In this document: piece by piece, positions 37,674-47,741 of the stretch
Layout of the letters: each line of letters begins with the position of its first letter
How positions within the stretch are numbered: position 1 is the stretch's first letter
Source of the DNA: Aromatoleum diolicum
Lineage (GTDB): Bacteria > Pseudomonadota > Gammaproteobacteria > Burkholderiales > Rhodocyclaceae
DNA length: 64,000 nucleotides
Reading direction: 5' to 3'
Assembly: GCF_012910955.1 (NCBI RefSeq)
Contig: NZ_WTVQ01000003.1
Coordinates: 1-64,000 of the forward strand
Position numbers and translations under genes: made by a program
Notes under the pieces: generated by a model
Told to the model about the DNA's origin: nothing
Database searches by the model: none
What the model saw: the letters and a program-made list of their open reading frames with translations, nothing else

Positions 37674-38489
37674 ATGCCTGAATTGCCCGAAGTGGAAACC
37701 ACCTGCCGGGGTATTCGCCCGGTCGTTAGCGGCCAGATCCTGACCGCCGTGCGCGTGCGCAACGCGCGTCTGCGCCTGCCGGTGCCGGACGACCTCGGCG
37801 TACGTGCCGCCGGCAGTCAGTTGCAGGCGGTGCGGCGGCGCGCCAAGTATCTGCTGCTCGACTTTCCGGCAGGCAGCGTGATCGTGCATCTGGGCATGTC
37901 CGGCAGCCTCCGGGTCGTCGACAGCGATCAGCCGCCTGGCGCACACGACCACGTGGATCTGGTGTTTGGCGAACATGCGCTGCGTCTGCGCGATCCGCGA
38001 CGTTTCGGTCTGGTGGTGTGGCAGGCCGGCGATGCCCTGGCGCATCCGCTGCTCGCGGGGCTGGGAATGGAGCCGCTGGAGGACGAATTTACCGGGCGCT
38101 GGTTGCGCCAGGCCCTGCAGGGGGTGCGTGCCCCGATCAAACAGGCCCTGATGGATGGCCGTCGCGTCGTCGGTGTCGGCAACATCTATGCGTCGGAAAG
38201 CCTGTTCCGTGCGCGCATCCATCCGCTTGGGCCAGCGGGTGAGGTCGGGCCGCGGCGCATCGAACGCCTTGTCGCGGCGGTGCGCGAAACCCTGCAACTG
38301 GCGATCGCGGCGGGCGGCAGTAGTCTGCGCGACTTTGTTGGCGGCGACGGCCGCAAGGGCTACTTCCAGCAGGACTATTTCGTCTACGGCCGCGAAGGCA
38401 TGCCGTGCAGGGTGTGTGCGACACCGGTGCGGCGGGTGGTATGCGGTCAGCGGTCGACCTTCTACTGCCCGCGCTGCCAGCGCCTGTGA
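37674..38489 (+). CDS. mutM: formamidopyrimidine-DNA glycosylase
   Basis: A 271-residue DNA repair glycosylase/AP lyase for 8-oxoguanine. Seen: MPELPEVE with the catalytic Pro2 and Glu3, Lys in RRAKYLLLDF, HLGMSG, VGVGNIYASESLF, and the C-terminal zinc finger CRVC...CPRC. Start ATG 37674 is fixed by the needed N-terminal proline; upstream codons in frame are not coding. The 207-bp gap to the divergent TPR gene shows no clear feature. Confidence 0.96.
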   Translation: MPELPEVETTCRGIRPVVSGQILTAVRVRNARLRLPVPDDLGVRAAGSQLQAVRRRAKYLLLDFPAGSVIVHLGMSGSLRVVDSDQPPGAHDHVDLVFGEHALRLRDPRRFGLVVWQAGDALAHPLLAGLGMEPLEDEFTGRWLRQALQGVRAPIKQALMDGRRVVGVGNIYASESLFRARIHPLGPAGEVGPRRIERLVAAVRETLQLAIAAGGSSLRDFVGGDGRKGYFQQDYFVYGREGMPCRVCATPVRRVVCGQRSTFYCPRCQRL

Positions 38490-38672
38490 AGGCTGCGGTC
38501 TTGCGCCGGCGCGCGCGTGCTGCGGCGATGCGGGCTTCGCGCCGGTCGTGAGCAGTGCACCATGGCCGACCCCTTGTTTTCACGCATTGGAGGGCGCGGC
38601 AATCGGCGCTATGCTGATGCCGTTTGAAACCATTGCACTGCCGGCAGCCGGACGTGCGCGAACGAGACCCTC

Positions 38673-40646
38673 ATGACTCTTCTGGATCAGTTTTCAGCCT
38701 ATAGCCAATGGCGTGCTGGCGCGGCTTCGGCGGTCGGACGCCTGCGGCAGTGGCTGTCGCGCAACGAAATCGGCGACGTCCAGGGCGATCTGCGCCTGCA
38801 GTACGTACTCGAGCGTCTGCGCGACGACAAGCTGACCGTGGCGTTCGTCGCGGAGTTCTCGCGCGGCAAGTCCGAGCTGATCAATGCGATCTTCTTCTCG
38901 GATTACGGCGACCGGGTGCTGCCGTCGAGCGCCGGACGCACGACGATGTGCCCGACCGAGCTGAAATGGAGCCCCGGGGCGCGCGCCGAGATCCGCATGC
39001 TGTCGATCCGCACGCGCGCGACGCACGCCAGTGTCACCGAGCTCAAGCAGTTTCCCGAAGAATGGCTGGTGCTGCCGCTCGACGCGGGCTCCGTCGCCAG
39101 CTTGCAGCAGGCCTTTTCGCGTGTCGGCGAAACCGAGCGTGTGGCGCCCGAGGAGGCGGGGCGCTTCGGCTTCGAAGTCGATGCGAAGGGCGAGACCGGA
39201 CTCAAGCCGGGTGCTGACGGGCTGGTCGAGATTCCGAGCTGGCGCCATGCGGTGATCCAGTTTCCGCATCCGCTGCTCGAACAGGGGCTGGTGGTGCTGG
39301 ATACGCCGGGACTCAACGCGATTGGTGCCGAACCCGAATTGACTCTGTCGCTGCTGCCCAACGCGCACGCGGTGCTGTTCGTGCTGGCGGCCGATACGGG
39401 TGTGACGCAGAGTGATCTGGCGGTGTGGCGCGAATATGTGCACGCGGGCCAGAATCGCCAGAAGGGCCGGCTCGTCGTGCTCAACAAGATCGACGGGTTG
39501 TGGGACGGGCTGCGCGACGAGGCCCAGATCGAAAGCGAAATCGCGCGTCAGGTGCATTCGGTCGCCGAAACGCTGGAGGTGCCGAGTAGCAGCGTGTTCC
39601 CGGTGTCGGCGCAAAAGGGGCTGGTCGGGCGTATCGGCGGCGATGCGGCGCTCGTCGAGCGCAGCCGGCTGGGCGAACTCGAGCGTGCGCTGACGCAGGA
39701 TCTGTTGCCGACCAAGCAGGAGATCGTGCGCGAAAGCACATTGGTCGAAACCGACGACCTCGTCTTCCAGACGCGCGAAATCCTCAATGCGCGCCTGTCG
39801 GGCCTGCGCGAGCAATTGCAGGAACTGACCGATCTGCGCGGCAAGAACCAGAGCGTCATCGAGTACATGATGCGCAAGATCCGGTCCGAGAAGTCCGAGT
39901 TCGAGCAGGGGCTGCAGAAGTATTACGCGGTGCGCAGCGTGTTTTCGACGCTGACCAACAGCCTGCTCGGGCATCTGGGCATGGACGCGCTGCGCGACGA
40001 GACGCGGCGCACGCGCGAGGCGATGCTGGAGTCGACGTTCTCGAAAGGTCTGCGCCAGGCGATGGAGAGTTATTTTCAGCACCTGCGCCACAATCTGGCG
40101 CGTTCCTCCGACGAAATTGCCGAGATCACGCGCATGCTCGACAGCATGTACAGGCGCTTCAGCGTCGAGCACGGGCTCAAGCTGACCGCGCCCGAAGCGT
40201 TCTCGACCCTGCGCTACGAGCGCGAACTGGAGCGGCTGGAGAAAGCCTTCAATCGCCAGATCAATTCCGCGCTGGTGCTGGTGACCACCGAGAAGCACAC
40301 ACTGACGCAGAAATTCTTCGAAACCGTGGCGGTCGAGGCGCGGCGCACCTTCGAAGTGGCCAATCGCGATGTCGAGCAGTGGCTGCGCGCGGTGATGTCG
40401 CCGCTGGAAACACAGGTGCGGGAATACCAGTTGCAACTCAAGCGCCGGCTGGAAAGCGTCAAGCGCATCCACCAGGCGACCGATACGCTGGAAGAGCGCG
40501 TCGCAGAGCTGGAGCAGGCGGAGACGGCGATGCTCGCGCAGCTCGACGAGCTGGTCGGATTGGAGACTGGAATTCGCGACGCATTGGGCGCGTGTGCGGC
40601 GGACGCATCCGACACGCAGGTCGAGTCCGCGCATCGGGCGGCCTGA
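38673..40646 (+). CDS. bacterial dynamin-like GTPase
   Basis: A 657-residue dynamin-superfamily GTPase. Seen: G1 AEFSRGKSELIN (about 61-72), G2-region Thr in AGRTTMCPTEL, G3 DTPGLN near 210, G4 NKIDG near 271, then long helical segments (about 350-640) typical of the stalk. The N-terminal helix region (1-55) precedes the G domain. Bacterial dynamins remodel or protect membranes; no transmembrane segment is clear. It stands alone after mutM, whereas many bacterial dynamins occur as pairs. Confidence 0.85.
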   Translation: MTLLDQFSAYSQWRAGAASAVGRLRQWLSRNEIGDVQGDLRLQYVLERLRDDKLTVAFVAEFSRGKSELINAIFFSDYGDRVLPSSAGRTTMCPTELKWSPGARAEIRMLSIRTRATHASVTELKQFPEEWLVLPLDAGSVASLQQAFSRVGETERVAPEEAGRFGFEVDAKGETGLKPGADGLVEIPSWRHAVIQFPHPLLEQGLVVLDTPGLNAIGAEPELTLSLLPNAHAVLFVLAADTGVTQSDLAVWREYVHAGQNRQKGRLVVLNKIDGLWDGLRDEAQIESEIARQVHSVAETLEVPSSSVFPVSAQKGLVGRIGGDAALVERSRLGELERALTQDLLPTKQEIVRESTLVETDDLVFQTREILNARLSGLREQLQELTDLRGKNQSVIEYMMRKIRSEKSEFEQGLQKYYAVRSVFSTLTNSLLGHLGMDALRDETRRTREAMLESTFSKGLRQAMESYFQHLRHNLARSSDEIAEITRMLDSMYRRFSVEHGLKLTAPEAFSTLRYERELERLEKAFNRQINSALVLVTTEKHTLTQKFFETVAVEARRTFEVANRDVEQWLRAVMSPLETQVREYQLQLKRRLESVKRIHQATDTLEERVAELEQAETAMLAQLDELVGLETGIRDALGACAADASDTQVESAHRAA

Positions 40647-40693
40647 GTAGCGATCGGGTATCGCAGCCGCCTGCGAGGCGGGAAGCAGTGGTA

Positions 40694-40729
40694 AACGATA
40701 AAGCGGACCTCAGGGTCCGCTTTATCGTT
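40694..40729. terminator. bidirectional terminator between the dynamin gene and the ferredoxin
   Basis: A perfect 16-bp stem (40694-40709 with 40714-40729) with a 4-base loop lies 47 bp after the dynamin stop and 67 bp from the convergent ferredoxin. The AT-rich stem ends act as short T-tracts on both strands. Confidence 0.8.
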
Positions 40730-40796
40730 GTTGGCAAGGCAATGTCCGGCGCGCAGCGGCGATGGATGTCGCTCGCCGTCGGCGCGTCGCGCCTGC

Positions 40797-41054
<258 letters not shown>

Positions 41055-41065
41055 TCAATCCCTCG

Positions 41066-41557
41066 TTATCGCTTCAAAGACACTTTTTGCAGCAGCCGCG
41101 CATTCACTGTCGGCTGCACGAACTTGCTGACATCTCCACCCAGGCGGGCGATTTCGCGCACCATCGTGGCGGAGATGAACATGTATTCGTCGGCCGGCGT
41201 CAGGAATACGGTTTCGACGTCCGGAAACAGCTTTCGGTTCATTCCGGCCATCTGGAACTCGTATTCGAAGTCGGAAACCGCCCGCAGGCCGCGCAGGATC
41301 AGCCGGGCATCCTTCACCCGCAGAAAATCCATCAGCAGCCCGTCGAATCCCGTGACTTCCACGTTCGGAAAGGGCGCAAGCACTTCCCGCGCGATCTCGA
41401 CCCGCTCGTCAAGGGTAAAGATCGGCGCTTTGCCGTGGCTCTCGGCCACCGCCACCACCACTTTGTTGAACAGTAATGATGCGCGCCGCACGAGATCCTC
41501 ATGCCCGCGCGTAAACGGATCGAACGTACCCGGGTAAATTGCCACCCCTTCCTTCAT
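41066..41557 (-). CDS. coaD: phosphopantetheine adenylyltransferase
   Basis: A 163-residue nucleotidyltransferase, fourth step of CoA synthesis. Seen: [18 protein letters not shown] (T/HxGH motif), [15 protein letters not shown] and [14 protein letters not shown]. Start ATG 41557 has GGGAGG upstream and overlaps the rsmD stop by 4 bases; the longer frame is not homologous. Confidence 0.96.
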   Translation of the reverse strand: MKEGVAIYPGTFDPFTRGHEDLVRRASLLFNKVVVAVAESHGKAPIFTLDERVEIAREVLAPFPNVEVTGFDGLLMDFLRVKDARLILRGLRAVSDFEYEFQMAGMNRKLFPDVETVFLTPADEYMFISATMVREIARLGGDVSKFVQPTVNARLLQKVSLKR

Positions 41558-42093
41558 TCTTGCCTCCCTTGCAAGAGATGAAAATGCACCTGCCCGGCCT
41601 GGCCGCGTTTCGTCGTGTGCCATCCGGCCAGGCTCGTTACCGCTGCTTCAGACTCGGCGTAAAGCCACCCATCCGGCTTCAGAACCCGCTCCAGCATGGG
41701 TTCCAGCCGTTCGAGCCAGCCCTTGTTGTAGGGCGGATCGAGGAACACCACGTCGAACCTGTCTGAGGTGGTCTGCGCGAATTTTACCGCATCGCCGCGA
41801 ATCATCTCTACTTGTGACGCGTGTAGGGTCATTGCGGCCTGTTTCAGTGCGCCATACGCGCGTGCGTCGGACTCGACAATGACGACTCGTGCCGCGCCGC
41901 GCGACGCCGCTTCGAAGCCGAGGATGCCCGAGCCGCCGAAGAGATCGAGGCAGGTGAGGCCGCTCAGATCCTGCCCCAGCCAGTTGAACACGGTTTCGCG
42001 CACCCGGTCGGGCGTCGGGCGCAGGCCGGGAACCTTGGCGACGTCGAGCAGGCGCGAGCGCCAGGCGCCGCCGACGATGCGTACCCGGCTCAA
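41554..42093 (-). CDS. rsmD: 16S rRNA (guanine(966)-N2)-methyltransferase
   Basis: A 179-residue class I SAM-dependent methyltransferase. Seen: [27 protein letters not shown], the SAM site [14 protein letters not shown] and the catalytic motif DPPYNKG. It modifies 16S rRNA in the 30S subunit. It overlaps coaD and the upstream M16 peptidase by 4 bases each. Confidence 0.95.
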   Translation of the reverse strand: MSRVRIVGGAWRSRLLDVAKVPGLRPTPDRVRETVFNWLGQDLSGLTCLDLFGGSGILGFEAASRGAARVVIVESDARAYGALKQAAMTLHASQVEMIRGDAVKFAQTTSDRFDVVFLDPPYNKGWLERLEPMLERVLKPDGWLYAESEAAVTSLAGWHTTKRGQAGQVHFHLLQGRQE

Positions 42094-43502
42094 TTGCCGT
42101 GACCCGCTTTCCCGGCGGCGGGGGGGGCGCCATTGCCGCTCGTGCCACCGGTGCCACCGGTGTCGCCGTCGCCGCCGGCGATCACGGTGACGAGGTTCTC
42201 ATCTCGCACGCGCCGTGCGAAGGCGTCGCGGACAGCCTCCGCGGTGACTGCGGCAACGCGTTTCGGATAGGTCTCGAGCCAATCCAGCGGCAATTGGTAG
42301 AAACCGATCATCGCGACGTGATCGAGGATCTTGCGGTTCGAGTCGAGGCGCAGGCCGAAACCGTTGACGATGTTGTCGCGCGCCGCCTTGAGTTCCGTTG
42401 CGGTGGGCCCTTTGGCGACGAATTCGTCGAGCACCGCCTGGGTGACCTGCAGTGCTTCCTGCGCCTGGCTGCCGCGCGTCTGCAGGCCGATTTCGAACGG
42501 GCCGGCGACGCGCTGCGGCTGGAAGTAGCTGGAGACGCTGTAGGCGAAGCCGCGCTTTTCGCGTACTTCCTTGGTCAGGCGCGACACGAAGCCGCCGCCG
42601 CCGAGCACGTAGTTGCCGACCAGCAGCGGGAAGTAGTCGGGGTCGTCGCGGCTCATGCCGGGCATGCCGAGCAGGATGTGCGCCTGTGCCGACGGGTGGG
42701 CGATGCGCTCGGTGGTGCGCGCCGGAAGTTGCGGCTGGGCGAGCGGCGCGGCGGGCGTGCCGGCGGGCAGGCCTTCGGTAAGGCGCCTTGCGATCGCGTC
42801 GGCCTGGTCGCGGCTGACGTCGCCGACGACCGTCACGGCGGCGCTGCCGGCGGTGTAATAGGTGCGATGGAAGGCTTGCAGTTGCTCGCGCGTGATGCGC
42901 TGGAGCGACTCGACGGTGATGGAGCGGCCATACGGGTGCGTGCCGTAGATCGTTGCCATGAAGCGGCGCGCGGCCAGTGTGTCGGGGCGCGTGAGCGCCT
43001 CGCGCAGGCCGACGATGCTGCGGGCGCGTTCGCGTTCGAGTACGTCGGCGGGGAAGTCCGGCTTGGCGAGCAGGCGCGCGGCCAGCGCGATCGCGGCGTC
43101 GCGTTCGGTCGCGCTCGACAGTGTGCGTACCGACAGAGTGGCTTGGTCCATGTCGGCACCGCCGCCGATGCGTGCGCCGGTGTCGGCGATGCGTTCGGCG
43201 ATTTCCTGCTCGTTGAGGCCGTCGGCGCCGGCGTCGAGCAGGCCGCGCGTGAGGCTTGCAACGCCGGCGCTATCCTGCGGGTCGAAGGCGCTGCCGGCGG
43301 GGAAGGAGATCTGGATGTCGACGAGCGGTAGCGCATGGCTTTCGACGAAATACACGCGTGTGCCGGTCGCGGTGTTCCAGTGCTGGATGTCGGGGCCGGC
43401 GGCCGTGGCGTGGAAGCTCACCAGGGGGCTCAGCAACGCGGTCAGTGCAGCCAGTGTGCGGAAGGAGTGGATACGGAAGGGAATCATGGCCTTGATATGC
43501 AT
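42090..43502 (-). CDS. M16-family peptidase-like protein, catalytically degenerate
   Basis: A 470-residue secreted M16 (pitrilysin-type) protein with a signal peptide (about 1-35). The zinc motif HxxEH is absent; the matching position reads DSAGVASLTRGLLDAG. The C-terminal R/Y region typical of the non-catalytic subunit is present (GGGGFVSRLTKEVREKRGFAYSV). It ends in a Gly/Thr/Asp-rich tail (about 445-470) coded by a short imperfect 9-bp repeat. It lies directly after the active M16 gene, so the two likely form a heterodimeric periplasmic protease, as in known M16B pairs. Confidence 0.88.
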   Translation of the reverse strand: MHIKAMIPFRIHSFRTLAALTALLSPLVSFHATAAGPDIQHWNTATGTRVYFVESHALPLVDIQISFPAGSAFDPQDSAGVASLTRGLLDAGADGLNEQEIAERIADTGARIGGGADMDQATLSVRTLSSATERDAAIALAARLLAKPDFPADVLERERARSIVGLREALTRPDTLAARRFMATIYGTHPYGRSITVESLQRITREQLQAFHRTYYTAGSAAVTVVGDVSRDQADAIARRLTEGLPAGTPAAPLAQPQLPARTTERIAHPSAQAHILLGMPGMSRDDPDYFPLLVGNYVLGGGGFVSRLTKEVREKRGFAYSVSSYFQPQRVAGPFEIGLQTRGSQAQEALQVTQAVLDEFVAKGPTATELKAARDNIVNGFGLRLDSNRKILDHVAMIGFYQLPLDWLETYPKRVAAVTAEAVRDAFARRVRDENLVTVIAGGDGDTGGTGGTSGNGAPPAAGKAGHGN

Positions 43503-43503
43503 G

Positions 43504-44880
43504 TCAGTGCCTCATCGCGGGCATCGTGGCGCGCGGCTTTGCGTCGGCGGGTAGCGGCAGCGGGTCGAGCTGCGCGCGGGTAAGAGTGGTGTCGGTGAAG
43601 TACTTGCGTGCGACCGCCTGCACGTCGTCGGCAGAGACGCGGCGGATGCCTTCGAGCAGCTTGGCGTCATCGCGCCACGACAGGCCGGTCGCTTCGAGGA
43701 AGCCGATTTCCATCGCCTGGCCCATCAGCGAGTCGCGCTTGTATACCTGGCCGGCGAGCGTCTGGGTCTTGACGCGGCGCAGTTCGTCCTCGGCGACGCC
43801 GTCCTTCTGGATGCGTTCGATTTCGGCGCGCAGCGCGGCTTCGACGTCGGCAACGGTCTTGCCGGCAGCCGGTGAGCCGTCGAGCGTGAACAGCGAGGGG
43901 CCGCGGCCGCTGCCGTCGTAGCCGGCGCCGACCGACACCGCGACCTGGCTTTCGCGCACCAGCCGGCGCGTCAGGCGCGCACCGTCGTAGCCGTCGAGCA
44001 CCGCGGCGAGCACCTTGAGGGCATGGACATCGCGGTCGGCGTCGGGGTTGCGCAGGCTCGGCGCCTGCCAGGCGAGCGCCACGTAGGGCAGATCCGCAGG
44101 GGCCTTGACGACGGTTTCGCGCGGGCCGCGCTGCTCGGGCTCGGCGGTGATGCGCCGTGCCGGCAGCGGACGCGCCTTGATCGGGCCGTAGTGCTTGCGT
44201 GCCATTTCGAACACGGTCTTGTGATCGACGTCGCCGACGACGACGAGGCGGGCGTTGTTGGGCGTGTACCAGTGCTTGTGCCAGGCGCGCGCGTCGGCAG
44301 CGGTCATGGTGTCGAGGTCGGTCATCCAGCCGATGATCGGGCGCCGGTAGGGATGGGCCTGGAAAGCGGTTGCCGACAGTTGCTCATACACCAGTGCGCG
44401 CGGCTGGTCGTCGGTGCGCAGGCGCCGTTCTTCCTTGACCACCTCGAGTTCCGGCTTGAAATTCGCGTCGCTGATCTTCAGGTTGATCATGCGATCGGCT
44501 TCGAGCTGCATCATGTCGGCGAGGCGCGAGGACGGGATCTGCTGGAAGTAGGCGGTGTAGTCGTGCGACGTGAAGGCGTTGTCACGCCCGCCGACGGCCG
44601 CGACGCGCTTGTTGAACTCGCCCGGGCCCACCTTCTCGGTGCCCTTGAACATCATGTGTTCGAGCATATGGGCGATACCGGACACGCCTTCGGGCTCGTC
44701 CATCGCACCGACGCCGTACCACAGCATGTGGACGACGGACGGCGCGCGGCGGTCTTCCTTGACGATGACTTTCATGCCGTTGGCGAGGGTGGTCTCGAAC
44801 GGATTCGCGTGCAGCGGGCCGGCCCCGAGTGCGAGCGCAGCGACCAGCAGGGTGGTGCGGGGAAAGGTCTGGCGAAACAT
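43504..44880 (-). CDS. M16-family zinc peptidase
   Basis: A 458-residue secreted insulinase-type metallopeptidase. Seen: signal peptide (about 1-25, ALALGAGPLHA), the inverted zinc motif HMLEH in GIAHMLEHMMFKGTE, and the distal Glu in ELEVVKEERRLR. Start ATG 44880 has an upstream GGA; ATG 44895 is also possible. The catalytic partner of the degenerate M16 gene 1 bp downstream; divergent from ftsY. Confidence 0.9.
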   Translation of the reverse strand: MFRQTFPRTTLLVAALALGAGPLHANPFETTLANGMKVIVKEDRRAPSVVHMLWYGVGAMDEPEGVSGIAHMLEHMMFKGTEKVGPGEFNKRVAAVGGRDNAFTSHDYTAYFQQIPSSRLADMMQLEADRMINLKISDANFKPELEVVKEERRLRTDDQPRALVYEQLSATAFQAHPYRRPIIGWMTDLDTMTAADARAWHKHWYTPNNARLVVVGDVDHKTVFEMARKHYGPIKARPLPARRITAEPEQRGPRETVVKAPADLPYVALAWQAPSLRNPDADRDVHALKVLAAVLDGYDGARLTRRLVRESQVAVSVGAGYDGSGRGPSLFTLDGSPAAGKTVADVEAALRAEIERIQKDGVAEDELRRVKTQTLAGQVYKRDSLMGQAMEIGFLEATGLSWRDDAKLLEGIRRVSADDVQAVARKYFTDTTLTRAQLDPLPLPADAKPRATMPAMRH

Positions 44881-45021
44881 GGAGATGTCCTGCATCTGGT
44901 AGAATTGACGGTTCACGACGCCCGGTATCCGGGCAGCGGATTCAACGCGCAGCCGCATCTTAGCGTTATTGGGATTTCGGCGCCGCCCGAAGTTCGAACG
45001 TCACAAGAGACCCGAGTATCC

Positions 45022-46089
45022 ATGTTTGGTTTCCTGAAAAAATCCGTAAAACCCGAACCGGCGGCAGAACCGGCCCGCGCGGCGGAGCCTGCCGCTGCCC
45101 CGGCCGCCGTCGAGGCGCTGCAGGACACGGCCGCCGCGCCTGTCGCAAAGCGCTCCTGGACCGAGCGCCTGAAGGCGGGCCTCAGCCGCACGCGCCAGCA
45201 GCTTGGGGGCGGTCTGGCGAGTTTGTTCGGCCTGCGCAAGATCGACGAGGATCTGCTCGAAGAGCTGGAAGCAACGCTGCTGATGGCCGATTGCGGCGTC
45301 GAGGCGACGCATCACCTGCTCGGCGAACTGCGCAAGCGCTGGAAGCGTGACAAGCTGGAAACCGCCGATCAGTTGCAGAAGGCGCTGGCGGAGGAGCTGC
45401 ATGCGATCCTCGCGCCGCTCGAGCAGCCGCTCGACGTGTCCGGCCACATGCCCTACATCATCATGATTGCGGGGGTGAATGGTTCGGGCAAGACGACCTC
45501 GATCGGCAAGCTCGCGAAGTATTTCCAGTCGCAGGGCAAGAGCGTGCTGCTGGCGGCCGGTGACACCTTCCGTGCTGCTGCGCGCGAGCAATTGACGACC
45601 TGGGGCGAGCGCAACAACGTCACGGTGATCGCGCAGGACGGCGGCGATTCGGCGGCGGTGATCTTCGATGCGATCAACGCGGCCAAGGCGCGCCGCATCG
45701 ACGTCGTGCTCGCCGACACCGCGGGACGCCTGCCGACGCAGCTGCACCTGATGGAAGAGATCGCCAAGGTGCGCCGCGTGATCGCGAAGGCTGACCCGAG
45801 CGGGCCGCACGAGGTGCTGCTGGTGCTCGACGCGAACATCGGCCAGAACGCGCTGGCGCAGGTCAAGGCCTTCGACAGCGCGATCGGCGTGACCGGGCTG
45901 GTCGTGACCAAGCTCGACGGTACCGCCAAGGGTGGCGTCATTGCCGCGATCGCGCGCCAGTTCCCACGCCCGCTGCGTTTCATCGGCGTCGGCGAGGGCA
46001 TCGACGATCTGCAGCCCTTCCATGCGCGCGAGTTCGTCGATGCGCTGTTCGAGCCCTTGCCGGGTTCGGGAGCCGACGGCGCGGCATGA
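45022..46089 (+). CDS. ftsY: signal recognition particle receptor FtsY
   Basis: A 355-residue SRP-type GTPase. Domains: a short Ala/Pro/Glu-rich A region (about 1-50), N domain (about 50-145) and G domain with GVNGSGKTTSIGKLA, DTAGRLPTQ and TKLDGTAKGG, ending in the conserved GEGIDDLQPF. It docks ribosome-SRP complexes at the inner membrane. It overlaps ftsE by 4 bases. Confidence 0.97.
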   Translation: MFGFLKKSVKPEPAAEPARAAEPAAAPAAVEALQDTAAAPVAKRSWTERLKAGLSRTRQQLGGGLASLFGLRKIDEDLLEELEATLLMADCGVEATHHLLGELRKRWKRDKLETADQLQKALAEELHAILAPLEQPLDVSGHMPYIIMIAGVNGSGKTTSIGKLAKYFQSQGKSVLLAAGDTFRAAAREQLTTWGERNNVTVIAQDGGDSAAVIFDAINAAKARRIDVVLADTAGRLPTQLHLMEEIAKVRRVIAKADPSGPHEVLLVLDANIGQNALAQVKAFDSAIGVTGLVVTKLDGTAKGGVIAAIARQFPRPLRFIGVGEGIDDLQPFHAREFVDALFEPLPGSGADGAA

Positions 46090-46748
46090 TCGTCTTCGAC
46101 GAAGTCGTCAAGCGTTACCCGGGCGGTTACACCGCGCTCGCCGGGGTCAGCTTCGAGATCCGCCATGGTGAATTGGCCGTGCTGTCAGGGCATTCCGGGG
46201 CGGGCAAGAGCACCTTGCTGAAACTGATCGCGGCGATCGAGCGGCCGACGTCGGGGGCGGTGAAGATCAATGGGCAGGACGTCTCCAGCCTGCGTCCGCG
46301 CGCAATTCCCTATCTGCGCCGCAATCTTGGGCTGGTGCTGCAGGAGAGCCGCCTGCTTTACGACCGCAAGGTGTTCGACAACGTGATGTTGCCGCTGGTC
46401 ATCACCGGTCATCCGCCGCGCGATGCGGCCAAGCGGGTGGCGGCGGCACTGGAGCGTGTCGGACTGGCGGGGCGCGAGCGCGAGATGCCGGCGGGCCTTT
46501 CGGGAGGCGAGCAGCAGCGCGTCGCGATCGCGCGCGCGATCGTCAATCGTCCGTCGATCCTGATCGCCGATGAGCCGACCGCACATCTCGACACCGCCTA
46601 CGCGGACGAGATCGCGAACCTGTTCAAATCCTTTAATGCGGCGGGGGTCACGGTGCTGGTGTCGACCCATGACGAGCGTCTGTTCGCGCAGCACAAACCG
46701 CGCCGGCTGGTGCTGGGCAAGGGGCTGCTGGTGGGGGACGCGGCATGA
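46086..46748 (+). CDS. ftsE: cell division ATP-binding protein FtsE
   Basis: A 220-residue ABC ATPase. Seen: Walker [11 protein letters not shown]-loop, signature [14 protein letters not shown], Walker [13 protein letters not shown] and H-loop STHDE. With FtsX it activates periplasmic amidases during cell division. It overlaps both neighbours by 4 bases (ATGA). Confidence 0.96.
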   Translation: MIVFDEVVKRYPGGYTALAGVSFEIRHGELAVLSGHSGAGKSTLLKLIAAIERPTSGAVKINGQDVSSLRPRAIPYLRRNLGLVLQESRLLYDRKVFDNVMLPLVITGHPPRDAAKRVAAALERVGLAGREREMPAGLSGGEQQRVAIARAIVNRPSILIADEPTAHLDTAYADEIANLFKSFNAAGVTVLVSTHDERLFAQHKPRRLVLGKGLLVGDAA

Positions 46749-47647
46749 GCAATTGGTTCTATCTGCACGGCCGCGCGTTCGTCCAGGCGCTGTGGCGTCT
46801 GGGCTCGCAGCCGCTCGGCACCTTGCTGTCGGCGCTGGTCGTCGGTATCGCGTTGTCGCTGCCCGCGGCGGGTTACCTGTTGCTCGACAACGTCGCCTCG
46901 CTTGCGCGCGGCGTGTCGGGCGCGCCGGAAATCAGCGTGTTCATGGCGCAGGATGCGTCCGCGTCCGATATCGCGGCGTTCGAAAGGCGCCTGCGTGGCG
47001 ATGCCGAACTGGCGGGCTATCGCCATGTGTCCAAGGACGAGGCCTTGCAGCAGCTCGAGCGCAGCGGCCTGGGCGACGTGCTCGGCGGGCTGACGAGCAA
47101 TCCCTTGCCGGACGCCTTTATCGTCACGCCGCGCGGTGAGGACCCGGCGGTCTACGATGCCTTGCATGCGCGCTTTGCGGCATTGCCGGGGGTGGCTCAT
47201 GTGCAGCTCGATTCGGCCTGGGTCAAGCGCCTGAACGCGCTGCTCGGGCTGGGGCGCTCTGCCGTGCTGCTGCTCGCGGCCCTGTTGGGCTTCGCGCTGG
47301 TGATCGTCACTTTCAACACCATCCGCCTGCAGATCCTGACGCAGCGTCACGAGATCGACGTCAGCCGCCTGCTCGGTGCGACCGACCCCTTCATCCGGCG
47401 GCCGTTCTACTGGTTCGGCAGTCTGCAGGGCCTGCTCGGCGGCGGCGTTGCGCTGGCGACGGTGTGGGCGACGGTGCACGCGCTGGGTGGGCCGGTCGCA
47501 AGTCTGGCCGAAACGTATGGCGCGGTGTTTGCGCTGAGCGGGCCGGGTCCGCGCGAGAGTGCGGCGATCCTCGGTTTCGCGGCCTTCCTCGGCTGGTTCG
47601 GCAGCGCGATCTCGGTGCGCCGTCATCTGGCCGAGCGCCTCAGTTGA
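46745..47647 (+). CDS. ftsX: cell division protein FtsX
   Basis: A 300-residue inner-membrane protein with four spans (near 20-45, 175-200, 225-245, 270-290) and a periplasmic loop (about 50-165) that contacts murein-hydrolase activators. Seen: the FtsX-type EISVFMAQDAS and LQILTQRHEIDVSRLLGATD. Last gene of ftsY-ftsE-ftsX. Confidence 0.94.
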   Translation: MSNWFYLHGRAFVQALWRLGSQPLGTLLSALVVGIALSLPAAGYLLLDNVASLARGVSGAPEISVFMAQDASASDIAAFERRLRGDAELAGYRHVSKDEALQQLERSGLGDVLGGLTSNPLPDAFIVTPRGEDPAVYDALHARFAALPGVAHVQLDSAWVKRLNALLGLGRSAVLLLAALLGFALVIVTFNTIRLQILTQRHEIDVSRLLGATDPFIRRPFYWFGSLQGLLGGGVALATVWATVHALGGPVASLAETYGAVFALSGPGPRESAAILGFAAFLGWFGSAISVRRHLAERLS

Positions 47648-47741
47648 TCCCTGATCTGATACCTCGCGCCGGGCGAATGTCCCCGCTATAATCCCGCGCC
47701 CCAGTTGGGGTCAATTCACTTCGGATCAGCCACCGCACACC

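Noticed and set aside
38694-40634. A 646-codon open frame on the minus strand opposite the dynamin gene
   Set aside because: It is the complement of a clear GTPase gene; its His/Arg/Gln-rich translation shows no domain and is the usual shadow in GC-rich DNA.
42118-42180. Short tandem repeat considered as a CRISPR or mobile-element trace
   Set aside because: The units are about 9 bp, in frame, and encode the Gly-rich tail of the M16-like protein.
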